Positions 6,395 to 14,692 of a stretch of 37,415 nucleotides of DNA are shown here, in pieces. The first letter of the stretch is position 1. Every line of letters begins with the position of its first letter. The stretch covers positions 1-37,415 of the forward strand of contig JADQBR010000047.1 of NCBI GenBank assembly GCA_016278515.1. The letters are read 5' to 3'. The DNA is from Bacillota bacterium. Its GTDB lineage: Bacteria; Bacillota; JADQBR01. Both the position numbers and the translations under genes were made by a program. The notes under the pieces are model-generated. The model made no database searches, was not told where the DNA came from, and worked only from the letters and a program-made list of their open reading frames with translations.

Positions 6395-7576
6395 ATGATT
6401 AACAAAAAACAGAAATTTGGTACCCGGGCGGTTCATGCAGGGCAAAAGCCGGACCCCTTAACTGGAGCTTTGGTCACCCCCATTTACCAAAATTCCACCT
6501 TTGTATTTTCCGATGTTGCTCAGGGAGCGGCGCGATTTGCCGGCCAGGAAGAGGGATATATCTATTCTCGGTTAGGCAACCCAACCCAGGCGGTACTGGA
6601 AGCAAAAATGGCGGACTTAGAGAACGGTGAGGCGGCACTGGCTTTTGCTTCTGGAATGGCTGCCATGACCGCTGCGGTAATGGCTGTGGTGGAAAGCGGT
6701 CACCATATAATAGTCGATAAAACTATTTACGGTTGCTCTTATGCTTTTTTTAGTGAACTGATAACCAAATTTGGTGTGGACGTCTCTTTTGTGGATGCTG
6801 TGAATCCGGCAAATATTGCGTCGGCCATGCGGGACAATACCAGATTGATTTTTGTGGAAACACCGGCCAATCCCACTTTGAAGATAGTGGATCTGGAAAC
6901 CGTATCAGAGATAGCTCATCGGCGCGGGGCGAAAGTGGTGGTGGATAACACCTTTGCTACTCCTTATTTGCAACGACCATTGGATTTAGGTATAGACATA
7001 GTTGTGCACAGCGCTACCAAATATATTGGTGGCCATGGTGATGTCGTCGGCGGTATTATGGTATCAAATAAAGAATTTCTAGATGAGGTGAGGATGACCA
7101 CCTTAAAAGATATTGGTGGTGTCATCAGCCCCTTTGACTCATGGCTGTTACTGAGGGGACTAAAAACATTGGCGTTGCGCATGGAAAAGCACTGTTCCAA
7201 TGCAATGGCTGTGGCTTTATTCCTGGAAGAACATCCCGCTGTAGAGAGGGTGTATTACCCGGGGTTAACCAACCATCCCCAGAATGTACTAGCTAAAAAA
7301 CAAATGGATGATTTCGGCGGGATGGTTACCTTTGAGCTGAAAGGGGGGTTGGACGAAGGCATCGCATTAATGAATAATGTCAAGATGTGTCATCTAGCGG
7401 TAAGTTTAGGTGACGTGGACACCTTAATTCAGCATCCTGCTTCCATGACCCATTCCGTAGTTCCTTGGGAGAAAAGACTTGAGGCGGGTATTACCGACGG
7501 ATTAGTGCGATTATCAGTGGGCATCGAAGAACCGGAAGACATAATAAATGATCTAGATCAAGCTCTACGGGGTTAG
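6395..7576 (+). CDS. megL: Methionine gamma-lyase (PLP-dependent Cys/Met metabolism enzyme)
   Basis: This 393-aa enzyme splits L-methionine, and often homocysteine or cysteine, into a 2-oxo acid (2-oxobutyrate from Met), ammonia and a thiol. The PLP-binding Lys is K209 in [18 protein letters not shown] and the [12 protein letters not shown] segment are typical of the family. The stretch IYGCSYAFF places Cys114 where Cys116 sits in Pseudomonas methionine gamma-lyase, favouring the lyase over cystathionine gamma-synthase. Length is normal. The ribosome site is GGGAGGAT before ATG 6395. It has its own sigma-54 promoter next to the ACT-domain activator, so expression probably responds to an amino acid. 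The oxo acid would feed iorAB and the acyl-CoA synthetase. A cystathionine lyase or homocysteine lyase role is possible. Confidence 0.85.
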   Translation: MINKKQKFGTRAVHAGQKPDPLTGALVTPIYQNSTFVFSDVAQGAARFAGQEEGYIYSRLGNPTQAVLEAKMADLENGEAALAFASGMAAMTAAVMAVVESGHHIIVDKTIYGCSYAFFSELITKFGVDVSFVDAVNPANIASAMRDNTRLIFVETPANPTLKIVDLETVSEIAHRRGAKVVVDNTFATPYLQRPLDLGIDIVVHSATKYIGGHGDVVGGIMVSNKEFLDEVRMTTLKDIGGVISPFDSWLLLRGLKTLALRMEKHCSNAMAVALFLEEHPAVERVYYPGLTNHPQNVLAKKQMDDFGGMVTFELKGGLDEGIALMNNVKMCHLAVSLGDVDTLIQHPASMTHSVVPWEKRLEAGITDGLVRLSVGIEEPEDIINDLDQALRG

Positions 7577-7943
7577 ACCTAAATTATCCAGTAACCAATC
7601 GAGATATAGTGCGTCTGCGGTCCAACGGTTTTGTGAACTATTATGGTTGAATATCAGTTTATAATAGTAAACAGTGTTGTAGTGTAACGAAACGAAACAA
7701 CGTAGCTAAATGATACACTTATTATAGCAGTGCAGCGCTACACTTTTATATATTATTTTGCTGAATAAATTTCAGTAGAGGTTTTTTCGTAGAGAGCTGT
7801 GGGGCTTCGGGGTAGTTTTTGCTTTATTGGGCAAATGCTGAAAGGGAAATGGCACGTATTTTGCTACTATTATAGAGTTGTATTAGTCGTGTTGAGATTA
7901 GACAATACAGAGTTAAAAATTATGATAAGGAAGGTGATTTGTT
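7577..7943. other. Regulatory intergenic region before the 420-aa gene
   Basis: This 367-bp stretch has no supported gene. It carries CCAGTAACCA (7588-7597), similar to the activator boxes near 6141. It also has GTTTA-N6-TAAAC (7657-7672), a 16-bp near-palindrome AGTGCAGCGCTACACT (7729-7744, one mismatched pair) and the sigma-54 promoter at 7850. A short ORF starting at 7799 overlaps the promoter and has no ribosome site, so I do not count it. Confidence 0.55.
7850..7866 (+). promoter_or_regulatory. Sigma-54 (-24/-12) promoter of the 420-aa gene and panB-like gene
   Basis: TGGCACGTATTTTGCTA matches the consensus TGGCACG-N4-TTGCW at every defined position, with GG at 7851-7852 and GC at 7863-7864, 10 bp apart. 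Transcription should start near 7876, about 68 nt before ATG 7944. The activator encoded at 4570 is the obvious partner. The nearest matching box is CCAGTAACCA at 7588, farther off than usual but workable with DNA looping. Confidence 0.85.
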
Positions 7944-9206
7944 ATGTTGAAAGATTTATTAAAGGTAAATGGAGAAGTGGTAGAAGAGTTAAATGGGTTT
8001 TTGACCGATAAAAACAATCCATTGGTCAATGATTTGATGAGGGTTATTCAAAAGTATGGCAGCCCTGAGGAGATAAATGCCAAGGCTCGTGAAGCTCGTA
8101 AACTTCCTAACCTGATGGCGCGTCTTCGCAATATGGAATCTCCGTATCTAAAGGACCTTGAATGGCTTATTTCCGTCAGGGATAAAGGTGCTTTTGTCTC
8201 GGTATCAGACTACCGGAGAAACGCGCTTGGAGATAAAATGAACGGAATGGTCTTTGATGAGGGCAATGCCCCTACACTGGAGATCAGCGCCTTGCAGTAC
8301 TTTCCATGGCTAATTAAAGAGGCTGAACAGGCCATAGACAAAAAAGAAATCATGCCCGGTCGCTACATCCGGGTCCGTAAAATGGCTGAACAGGAAGCAG
8401 ATCAGGGTGATATTCTGGCGGTAGCTGCGGCAATGCAAATTGTAGGCGCAAGCTATGTCGAAGCTTTGGATACCAAAGGTGTTGACGGTTCCAATATACA
8501 CCTGCGCGGACCGGAAACTATTACTGGCTACTTTGGTGGTATCGGACAGCCAAACGAATACGCCCTGAAGTGGGTGGATGAGCTCCTCTACTATTATACG
8601 CGTTATGGTATCAATGAAGTATTGAACATTAATCCGGGCACCGTATTACTTGGATATATGCTTTATAAACTTGGTGTCGACACCAAGTTCAAAATTTCAG
8701 TGTTTATGGGCACTGACAACCCGTTCTCCGTTCTGTGGAATCTCATGGGAGCGCGTATGTTTGCTCGTGAAGATGGCACTACTTCGCTTATAGGGCTTAA
8801 CGTCAGCAACTCTGTCAACAATGAAACTCTTGAGCTCAGTGCGGAAATACGCAAAATGCTGGGTCTAGAGCATGACGTACGCATTGAGCACCACATTACC
8901 GAGACCTATAAAGCTGTAGTCGAACAACCCTATAATCGCCGCGACCAACTGTTGGAGGTTGCCAAAAACATTCCCAACATTTCTGCCAAGCACGAGGGAG
9001 GCGAGCCTGAAATCGAAGTTACTCGGGAACATCCGTCCAGTATTTTAGATTATTTTGTTGACAAGAAAGAATTGGTTGCCGCCGGTGACTTGGTGCATCT
9101 GGAACAAAACTATATGGATAAGCATCACTCTGTTAACTTAACTGCAGAGGCATTGACGGAAAAAGGAATGGCTTTTATCGGTGCCAGTAATTTGCACCGG
9201 AGATAA
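7944..9206 (+). CDS. Conserved-looking protein of unknown function (420 aa), sigma-54 controlled
   Basis: I do not recognise this family. The protein is soluble, with no signal peptide or membrane segment. The first 100 residues are helical and charged. The middle and C-terminal parts alternate hydrophobic strands with helices, for example EVLNINPGTVLLGYM, KFKISVFMGTD and TTSLIGLNVSNS. This resembles a TIM-barrel enzyme. Possible polar active-site stretches are RIEHHITETYK, QPYNRRDQLLE and ISAKHEGGEPEIE. Start ATG 7944 follows AAGGAAGGTG. It lies 39 bp before the PanB-type gene and both are read from the consensus sigma-54 promoter at 7850, so they probably act in one pathway. An exact 22-bp palindrome (8668-8689) lies inside the gene. 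Confidence 0.8.
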   Translation: MLKDLLKVNGEVVEELNGFLTDKNNPLVNDLMRVIQKYGSPEEINAKAREARKLPNLMARLRNMESPYLKDLEWLISVRDKGAFVSVSDYRRNALGDKMNGMVFDEGNAPTLEISALQYFPWLIKEAEQAIDKKEIMPGRYIRVRKMAEQEADQGDILAVAAAMQIVGASYVEALDTKGVDGSNIHLRGPETITGYFGGIGQPNEYALKWVDELLYYYTRYGINEVLNINPGTVLLGYMLYKLGVDTKFKISVFMGTDNPFSVLWNLMGARMFAREDGTTSLIGLNVSNSVNNETLELSAEIRKMLGLEHDVRIEHHITETYKAVVEQPYNRRDQLLEVAKNIPNISAKHEGGEPEIEVTREHPSSILDYFVDKKELVAAGDLVHLEQNYMDKHHSVNLTAEALTEKGMAFIGASNLHRR

Positions 9207-9245
9207 CTAACTCTCTAAAATTCTAGAAAAGGTGGTTTTTTTCTA

Positions 9246-10097
9246 ATGGCTAAGAAAAGTAGATTAGATTTTGAAAGAATGGCTGCTGAAGGGGAAAAGA
9301 TTGTATATTTGACCGCTTATGATTATCTGACTGCTAAGATGGCAGAAAAAGCGGGAATAGACATGATTTTGGTTGGCGACTCAGCAGGGATGGTGTCCCT
9401 AGGTTATGAAACTACATTGCCAGTAACAATGGAAGATATGGTTCGCTTCTGCCAGGCGGTTCGCAGGGGCGCTCCCAACACCTTTATCGTTGGTGATATG
9501 CCTTACATGTCTTACCAGGTATCCGATGAGCAGGCTGTTATAAATGCCGGCAGGTTGATTCAAGAGGGTGGCGCTGATTCTGTTAAACTCGAAGGCGGCG
9601 GGGAAGCAATGGCTAGCAGAATTAAAGCTATTAATGAGGCTGGAATTCTGGTGATGGGCCATATCGGCTTGACACCCCAATCCATGGCCCAGCAGGGTGG
9701 CTATAAAGCCCAGGGTAGAAACTCGGAAGCGGCCGTTAAAGTATGTCAGGAAGCAAAAAGATTGGAAGTTGCTGGAGCGTTCAGTATCCTGGTAGAAGCT
9801 ATACCGACTCAGGTAGGTGCGATAATAACTAATAGGGCAAACATTCCCATATTAGGTATTGGCGCTGGCTCCAAAACTCACGGGCAGCTGTTGATTTATG
9901 CAGACATGGTTGGGCTTTACGATAACTTCACACCCAAGTTCGTTAAGAAGTATGCAAACGCCAATGAAATTATTACCAAGGCGTTCAGCGACTATGCTAA
10001 AGATGTAAGGGAGAATAACTTCCCAGTTGATGAAGAGCATACTTATAAGATGAAAGAAGAAGAAGTTGAGAATTTTTTAAAAAAGCTTGAACAATAG
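9246..10097 (+). CDS. panB: 3-methyl-2-oxobutanoate hydroxymethyltransferase (PanB family), probably catabolic
   Basis: This 283-aa TIM-barrel enzyme belongs to the family that interconverts 2-oxoisovalerate plus methylene-tetrahydrofolate and ketopantoate. Signature stretches are LTAYDYLTAKM, ILVGDSAGMV (metal Asp), IVGDMPYMSYQ (metal Asp), SVKLEGG (metal Glu), VMGHIGLTPQS, the catalytic Glu in LVEAIPTQ, and ILGIGAGSKTHGQ. All active-site residues look intact and the length is normal. Biosynthetic panB is usually beside panC and panD; neither is in this window. Instead it follows an unknown gene under a sigma-54 promoter inside a catabolic cluster, so it may run in the cleavage direction or use a different 2-oxo acid. 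Family is secure; the catabolic role is inferred. Confidence 0.88.
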   Translation: MAKKSRLDFERMAAEGEKIVYLTAYDYLTAKMAEKAGIDMILVGDSAGMVSLGYETTLPVTMEDMVRFCQAVRRGAPNTFIVGDMPYMSYQVSDEQAVINAGRLIQEGGADSVKLEGGGEAMASRIKAINEAGILVMGHIGLTPQSMAQQGGYKAQGRNSEAAVKVCQEAKRLEVAGAFSILVEAIPTQVGAIITNRANIPILGIGAGSKTHGQLLIYADMVGLYDNFTPKFVKKYANANEIITKAFSDYAKDVRENNFPVDEEHTYKMKEEEVENFLKKLEQ

Positions 10098-10122
10098 TAA
10101 GCTGTGACGGTATCTAGGTAAG

Positions 10123-10175
10123 GAGCAGGGCAATAGGAAGTAGTTTTTATATTCCATATCGCCCTGCTCTCTTTC
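10123..10175 (+). terminator. Terminator-like hairpin after the panB-like gene
   Basis: GAGCAGGGC (10123-10131) pairs perfectly with GCCCTGCTC (10161-10169), with an inner GGAA/TTCC pairing, followed by TCTTTC. The T-run is short, so termination may be partial. It marks the end of the sigma-54 operon. Confidence 0.55.
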
Positions 10176-10309
10176 ACTAAAAAATGTTTGAAAATTGTTT
10201 GAATTCGGACTGGCTTTTTTGTTTCTCCGTAGATCAGCAATATTTTTAAAAATTTTTAAAGAAAAATATGCCACTTTTAGCAGGAAATGCAAAGCTAGCG
10301 TCAAATTAC

Positions 10310-10343
10310 TTATAATGTCGATTGCATACGGTCGACATTATAA
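10310..10343. promoter_or_regulatory. Promoter -10 box inside a 12-bp inverted repeat, candidate GntR operator
   Basis: TTATAATGTCGA (10310-10321) and TCGACATTATAA (10332-10343) are exact reverse complements 10 bp apart. Each contains TATAATGTCGA: a consensus -10 hexamer joined to a TGTCGA half-site. The same 11-mer recurs at 25323-25333 before the acyl-CoA synthetase operon. A weak -35 (TGCAAA, 10288-10293) lies 17 bp upstream of TATAAT. FadR/GntR-type repressors bind GTC-GAC-like palindromes, and a gene of that class is at 35555. Confidence 0.55.
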
Positions 10344-10365
10344 CTTAAGTGGAGGGGTGAACCAA

Positions 10366-11517
10366 TTGCTTTCTGAAACCGTTCAATTGACAAAAGATCT
10401 GGTAAGAATTCCTAGTGAAAATCCTAATGGCAACGAAATCGAAATGGCCCACTTTGTTCGTGACTGGCTTAGGAACACTGGAGCGGATGTTTATGTGGAA
10501 AAAGTGGCTCCTGGGCGTAATAACATTATTGCCAGGATTGAAGGCGAAGAGGATATGGGTAATTTGGTCTATGTCGGCCATATGGATACCGTGCCGGCGG
10601 GAGAAGGGTGGAGTTGCGACCCGTTCTCAGGAGACATTAAAGACGGAAAGCTTTACGGCCGAGGAAGTGCGGACATGAAGGGCGGTCTGGCTGCAGCTAT
10701 GGTAAGCTTTAAACGTATTGCCGCAAGTGGGGAAAAACCTAAGCGGACCTTTATATTAATCGCAAGTGTGGATGAAGAAGGCCCGGGTATGATAGGTGCC
10801 ATTGATGCGGTTGAGCGAGGGTGGGTGAAAGAGGATAGTATGGTGGTAGCGGCAGAGCCATCAGGCCTTACTGTTATGCCAGCCCATAAAGGACCCATGT
10901 GGTTTGAAATTACTTCTAAGGGGAAAATGAGTCATGCTGGTAATCCTCAGGTAGGTGTAGATGCCATCCATGCAATGGCAGCAATACTTAGTGAACTAAA
11001 AATATCTGTGGACGAACTGACGTATGATGATGAACTGCTCGGTCGCCCCACCGTTACTATTGGTAAAATTGGGGGCGGAGTAAAAACCAATGTTGTTCCT
11101 GATGAATGTAAAGCTGAAATTGACCTACGTTTGATAGTACCAATGACTGTTGATGAAGGAAAGTCCCTTGTGCAGGTTGCGATTGATAAAGGCACCGCCA
11201 AAGTTGCGGGTTCTAGCGCCAGCTACACAGTTCTCACCATTGATCGGCCTCCCATCAAAGCTGCGGCAGATTCTCCTTTGATTGCTGCTGTAGATGAAGC
11301 TGTTGAAAAGGTATCCGGCAAGAAAGCAGAACATAAAGGCCTGCCGGCTTATACTGATGCGTCAATAATCGCTGCTCGTACCGGCAGCAAACACTGTATA
11401 ACTTTTGGACCTGGCCACCTGGCCCAGGCACACACTGTTGATGAATATGTCCCTATAGACCAGCTGGATATGGCAGCAGACATGCTAACAGAAACAGCGA
11501 AAAACTTGCTTTGGTGA
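10366..11517 (+). CDS. M20-family metallohydrolase (ArgE/DapE/CPG2 type)
   Basis: This 383-aa dinuclear-zinc amidohydrolase is expected to remove an N-acyl group from, or hydrolyse a short peptide-like bond in, an amino-acid derivative. Metal ligands and neighbours are visible: H72 and D74 in GHMDTV, D103 in SADMKGG, the catalytic pair E137-E138 in DEEGPG, EPSGL, and a late His in GHLAQAHTVDEYV. I use TTG 10366, which has GGAGGGG at 8 nt; an upstream in-frame extension is AT-rich and lacks a ribosome site. It is the first gene after the TATAATGTCGA inverted repeat and is followed by a TRAP transporter, so its substrate is probably what that transporter imports. The exact substrate cannot be told. 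Confidence 0.87.
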   Translation: MLSETVQLTKDLVRIPSENPNGNEIEMAHFVRDWLRNTGADVYVEKVAPGRNNIIARIEGEEDMGNLVYVGHMDTVPAGEGWSCDPFSGDIKDGKLYGRGSADMKGGLAAAMVSFKRIAASGEKPKRTFILIASVDEEGPGMIGAIDAVERGWVKEDSMVVAAEPSGLTVMPAHKGPMWFEITSKGKMSHAGNPQVGVDAIHAMAAILSELKISVDELTYDDELLGRPTVTIGKIGGGVKTNVVPDECKAEIDLRLIVPMTVDEGKSLVQVAIDKGTAKVAGSSASYTVLTIDRPPIKAAADSPLIAAVDEAVEKVSGKKAEHKGLPAYTDASIIAARTGSKHCITFGPGHLAQAHTVDEYVPIDQLDMAADMLTETAKNLLW

Positions 11518-11709
11518 GATTTGCTAGTTTTTGCTGCTTAATGAGTAGGGGTGGACCAAGTCTTTAATGGTTGTCTTGTTGAACACTAAGAGAGATTAAC
11601 ACTATTGCAGTTATTTACGAAGGGGAGGTGAGTTTTCAAAAAGGGAATTTCAGAATTAATTATCAATTCAACTTTTGACAGAACGAAAAAAATATTGGGG
11701 GGAAAAAAA

Positions 11710-12741
11710 ATGAAAAAATACTGGAAAATAATTACTATTGCATTAGTAGCTTTGTTTGTGATGGGTCTTGCAGTTGGTTGCGGTGGTAATGACCAAGCTG
11801 CTGAAACAGGTGGAGAAAAAGCAGACAAGCCTGTGACACTACGTGTTGGGCACACTGTTCAGGAAGACACTGCTCTGCATAAAGGTGCTTTGAAATTTGC
11901 CGAGATAGTGGATGAGAAATCAGACGGTCAAATTAAAGTAGAAGTTTTTGCGGCATCAGCGATGGGTGGAAACCGTGAATTAATTGAATCATTACAGGCA
12001 GGTAGTCTAGACTTTGCTCTTCCTGCAATGGGTGTGTTAGGCGGGTTTACTGATAAAACTGCAATTTTTGACCTGCCATACCTATTTAAAAATGATGAAG
12101 AAGCAGAAAAAATTCTTGACGGCGAAATAGGCCAGGACATCTTCGAACAGATTGAGGAAACTGGTTTAAAGGGACTTGCTTACTGGACCCAAGGCTGGCG
12201 TAATCTTACTACAGGAGATGTTGCTGTGGATTCACCGGAGAAGATAAAGGGTCTGAAGATCAGAACTATGGAAGTTCCCCTGCACATGGAACACTTTAAT
12301 ACCATAGGCGCCAGCGCAGTGCCGATGGCCTTCTCAGAAGTGTATACCAGTTTGCAGCAGGGTGTAATTGACGGTCAAGAGAACCCTTATGTGAATATTT
12401 ACCTGATGGGCTTTTATGAAGTACAGGAATACATTACAGAAACACAGCATATTTATGACCCAGTTCCCATGTTAATGTCACTGGTTACCTGGGACAAGTT
12501 ATCTCCTGAACGTCAGCAGATTGTTAAGGAAGCTGCGGAAGAAGTGAAGGCTTGGGAGAGAGAAGAAGCTAGAAAGGACAAGGCTAAGTATAAAGAAGTT
12601 ATTGAAGGAACCGGTCAAAACCAAATCATAGAGTTGACAGATGCACAGAGAGCAAAATTCCGCGATGCAGCACAGCCAGTTTATGATAACTTTAAAGATC
12701 AGGCACTCTTGAAAGAATTACAGAAAGCTTTGGGAAGATAA
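11710..12741 (+). CDS. dctP: TRAP transporter solute-binding lipoprotein DctP
   Basis: This 343-aa extracytoplasmic protein captures an organic acid and hands it to the DctQM permease. An N-terminal signal (MKKYWKIITIALVALFV) leads to a lipobox ending in AVGC, so it should be anchored as a lipoprotein, as in Gram-positive cells. DctP family stretches include GHTVQEDTALHKGALKFAE, LKIRTMEVPLH and QQGVIDGQENP; the Arg of the second normally salt-bridges the substrate carboxylate. ATG 11710 follows GGGGGGA. A hairpin terminator behind it (12757-12793) probably keeps its expression above that of the membrane subunits. The ligand is likely a carboxylate or N-acyl amino acid, from the neighbouring hydrolases. 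Confidence 0.93.
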   Translation: MKKYWKIITIALVALFVMGLAVGCGGNDQAAETGGEKADKPVTLRVGHTVQEDTALHKGALKFAEIVDEKSDGQIKVEVFAASAMGGNRELIESLQAGSLDFALPAMGVLGGFTDKTAIFDLPYLFKNDEEAEKILDGEIGQDIFEQIEETGLKGLAYWTQGWRNLTTGDVAVDSPEKIKGLKIRTMEVPLHMEHFNTIGASAVPMAFSEVYTSLQQGVIDGQENPYVNIYLMGFYEVQEYITETQHIYDPVPMLMSLVTWDKLSPERQQIVKEAAEEVKAWEREEARKDKAKYKEVIEGTGQNQIIELTDAQRAKFRDAAQPVYDNFKDQALLKELQKALGR

Positions 12742-12756
12742 CATTAACATGCAAGG

Positions 12757-12793
12757 AAGGGGGTCGGCAATGTCATTTGGCGACCCCTTTTTT
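12757..12793 (+). terminator. Intergenic terminator between dctP and dctQ
   Basis: AAGGGGGTCG (12757-12766) pairs with CGACCCCTTT (12781-12790), ten pairs with one wobble, followed by TTTTT. Placed after the binding protein and before the permease genes, it likely acts as a leaky attenuator setting the subunit ratio. Confidence 0.75.
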
Positions 12794-12838
12794 CAAAAAT
12801 TTTTTTAAGTATTATTTATAAGAGGGGGGGAGACAATC

Positions 12839-13366
12839 TTGTTCAAAAGGATTGCCAATTTTTTTGACAACATTGAAGAGTATATCATTATTGTCCTGTT
12901 TTCCATTATTTTAGTTATCTTAGGTACTACCGTTGTAACCAGATACGTATTTTCTTACACACCTTCTTGGGCTGAGCAAACTGCTAGAATTATGTTTGTC
13001 TGGGTTACCTATGCCGGTATTAGTTTGGCTGCGCGTAAGCATATGCATTTACGAGTTACTGCCATTAATATGGTTTTGCCTCAGAAAGCACGGGCCTATA
13101 TGTTGCTGGTGGGTGACTTGATTGGCTGCGGAGTTGCCGGATTTTTGGCATATCGAATTTTTGTTATGACCATGAGTATTTTTCAGAGGGGTCAAGTTTT
13201 TGCGGCTATTCCCATGGTTCCAGTATGGATTATGTATATTGCCGGGGCTTTGGGGATGACGGGTATGGTTATTAGGTACTTGCAGGCTGGTATTATACCG
13301 ACTATCCGTGACCTGTTGGCTGGAAAAGATCCTACTATCGAAATAGCAGACCAAGATCAGTTTTAA
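12839..13366 (+). CDS. dctQ: TRAP transporter small permease DctQ
   Basis: This 175-aa membrane protein has about four hydrophobic segments: IIIVLFSIILVILGTTVV, a region around IMFVWVTYAGISLA, MLLVGDLIGCGVAGFLAY and VWIMYIAGALGMTGMVI. This is the normal layout and length of the small TRAP subunit. ARKHMHLRV after the second segment is a family hallmark. It starts at TTG 12839 behind a long GAGGGGGGGAG stretch. It lies 19 bp before dctM. Confidence 0.9.
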   Translation: MFKRIANFFDNIEEYIIIVLFSIILVILGTTVVTRYVFSYTPSWAEQTARIMFVWVTYAGISLAARKHMHLRVTAINMVLPQKARAYMLLVGDLIGCGVAGFLAYRIFVMTMSIFQRGQVFAAIPMVPVWIMYIAGALGMTGMVIRYLQAGIIPTIRDLLAGKDPTIEIADQDQF

Positions 13367-13384
13367 AGAGGAGGTTAATTACAC

Positions 13385-14674
13385 ATGGTAACTACAGTTT
13401 TATTTGCGTCATTGGCAATTGGCTTAATTTTTACAGTGCCTATTGCTATCACCCTAGCTTTAGCTAGCGGTCTAATATTTACTGTTTTCTATGCGGGCTC
13501 TCCCATGGGAAACCTGCTTGCCCAGTCTATGATAACGACGATTGACTCCTTTCCTATTATGGCCGTTCCTTTCTTTATGCTGGTGGGTATCCTGATGGAA
13601 AAAACCGGGATTGCCATGCGTTTGATTAGAGTGGGGGAGGCTATTGCCGGTGAGGCGCCTGGGGGTTTAGGAGCTGCTACAATTATCGCTTGTATGTTCT
13701 TTGCTGCTATCTCCGGGTCAGGCCCTGCAGTTGTGGCGGCAATTGGTGCTATTATGATTCCGGCGATGGCGGATAGGGGGTACGCCCGAGATTACTCAGG
13801 TTCCCTGGTTGCAGCGGCGGCAACTATCGGACCTGTTATTCCGCCAAGTATCCCCATGATTATTTATGGGGCAACGGTGGGCGTTTCAGTTATTAAACTG
13901 TTCACTGCTGGTTTTGTCCCAGGTATTATTATGGGTGTGGCTTTACTGGTTATGAATTATATAATTTCAAAGAAAAGGGGCTACGTGGGTGTTCCGCGCG
14001 GCGGTGGTTTTAAATGGGTGCTGGGCGAATTATGGGAAGCAAAATGGGCCCTGATTATGCCAGTGATTGTGTTGGGCGGTATTTACGCCGGATTATTTAC
14101 CCCTACAGAATCGGCTGTTGTAGGGGTATTTTACGCTTTGGCCGTTGGCCAGTGGATTTATAAGGATTTAACTTGGGCGAAAGTAAAGGAAAGTTTGGTC
14201 GAAGCATCTTTGCTATCTGCTATAGTCATGATTCTTCTTGGTGGCGCTACAACTTTTGGCCGTTTGCTGACTCTTGAGAGAATACCCGAGGCCTTGGCGA
14301 GCTGGATGTTGAGTATCACAGAGACTCCTCTGTTGATTATGCTCATGATTAACGTTTTCTTGCTCTTCTCCGGTATGTTTATTGATACCATTTCAAACGT
14401 GGTGCTCTTCAGTCCGCTTTTGGTGCCCATCGTCGTCGCTGCCGGTTATGATGCAGCGTGGTTCGGTGTTATAATGACCATTAACCTTTGTATTGGATTC
14501 CTGACACCTCCGCTTGGCATGAATCTCTTTGTTGCGCAGGGGGTAGCAAAAGTGCCATTTGAAAATATAGTGAAAGAGGTAATGCCCCTGCTGCTTGTAC
14601 TTATCGCCATGCTGATAGCATTTGTGCTTTTCCCAGATTTGATTATGTTCTTCCCAAGAATGATGGGTTATTAA
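13385..14674 (+). CDS. dctM: TRAP transporter large permease DctM
   Basis: This 429-aa protein with about a dozen hydrophobic segments forms the transport channel of a sodium- or proton-driven TRAP system. Family stretches visible are IDSFPIMAVPFFMLVGILMEKTG, FFAAISGSGPAVVAAIGAIMIPAM, AAAATIGPVIPPSIPMIIYG and FTPTESAVVGVFYA. Length is typical. Ribosome site AGAGGAGG precedes ATG 13385. Its stop lies 18 bp before the next hydrolase start, so transport and hydrolysis are co-transcribed. Confidence 0.94.
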   Translation: MVTTVLFASLAIGLIFTVPIAITLALASGLIFTVFYAGSPMGNLLAQSMITTIDSFPIMAVPFFMLVGILMEKTGIAMRLIRVGEAIAGEAPGGLGAATIIACMFFAAISGSGPAVVAAIGAIMIPAMADRGYARDYSGSLVAAAATIGPVIPPSIPMIIYGATVGVSVIKLFTAGFVPGIIMGVALLVMNYIISKKRGYVGVPRGGGFKWVLGELWEAKWALIMPVIVLGGIYAGLFTPTESAVVGVFYALAVGQWIYKDLTWAKVKESLVEASLLSAIVMILLGGATTFGRLLTLERIPEALASWMLSITETPLLIMLMINVFLLFSGMFIDTISNVVLFSPLLVPIVVAAGYDAAWFGVIMTINLCIGFLTPPLGMNLFVAQGVAKVPFENIVKEVMPLLLVLIAMLIAFVLFPDLIMFFPRMMGY

Positions 14675-14692
14675 ATGTTGGAGGGATTTGCT

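Noticed and set aside
7799-8011. 70-aa ORF upstream of the 420-aa gene
   Set aside because: It spans the sigma-54 promoter, has no ribosome site, and overlaps the start of the real gene in another frame.
11568-11584. Possible sigma-54 promoter before dctP
   Set aside because: TGGTTGTCTTGTTGAA has the GG and spacing, but the -12 GC is replaced by GA and no enhancer-like box is nearby.
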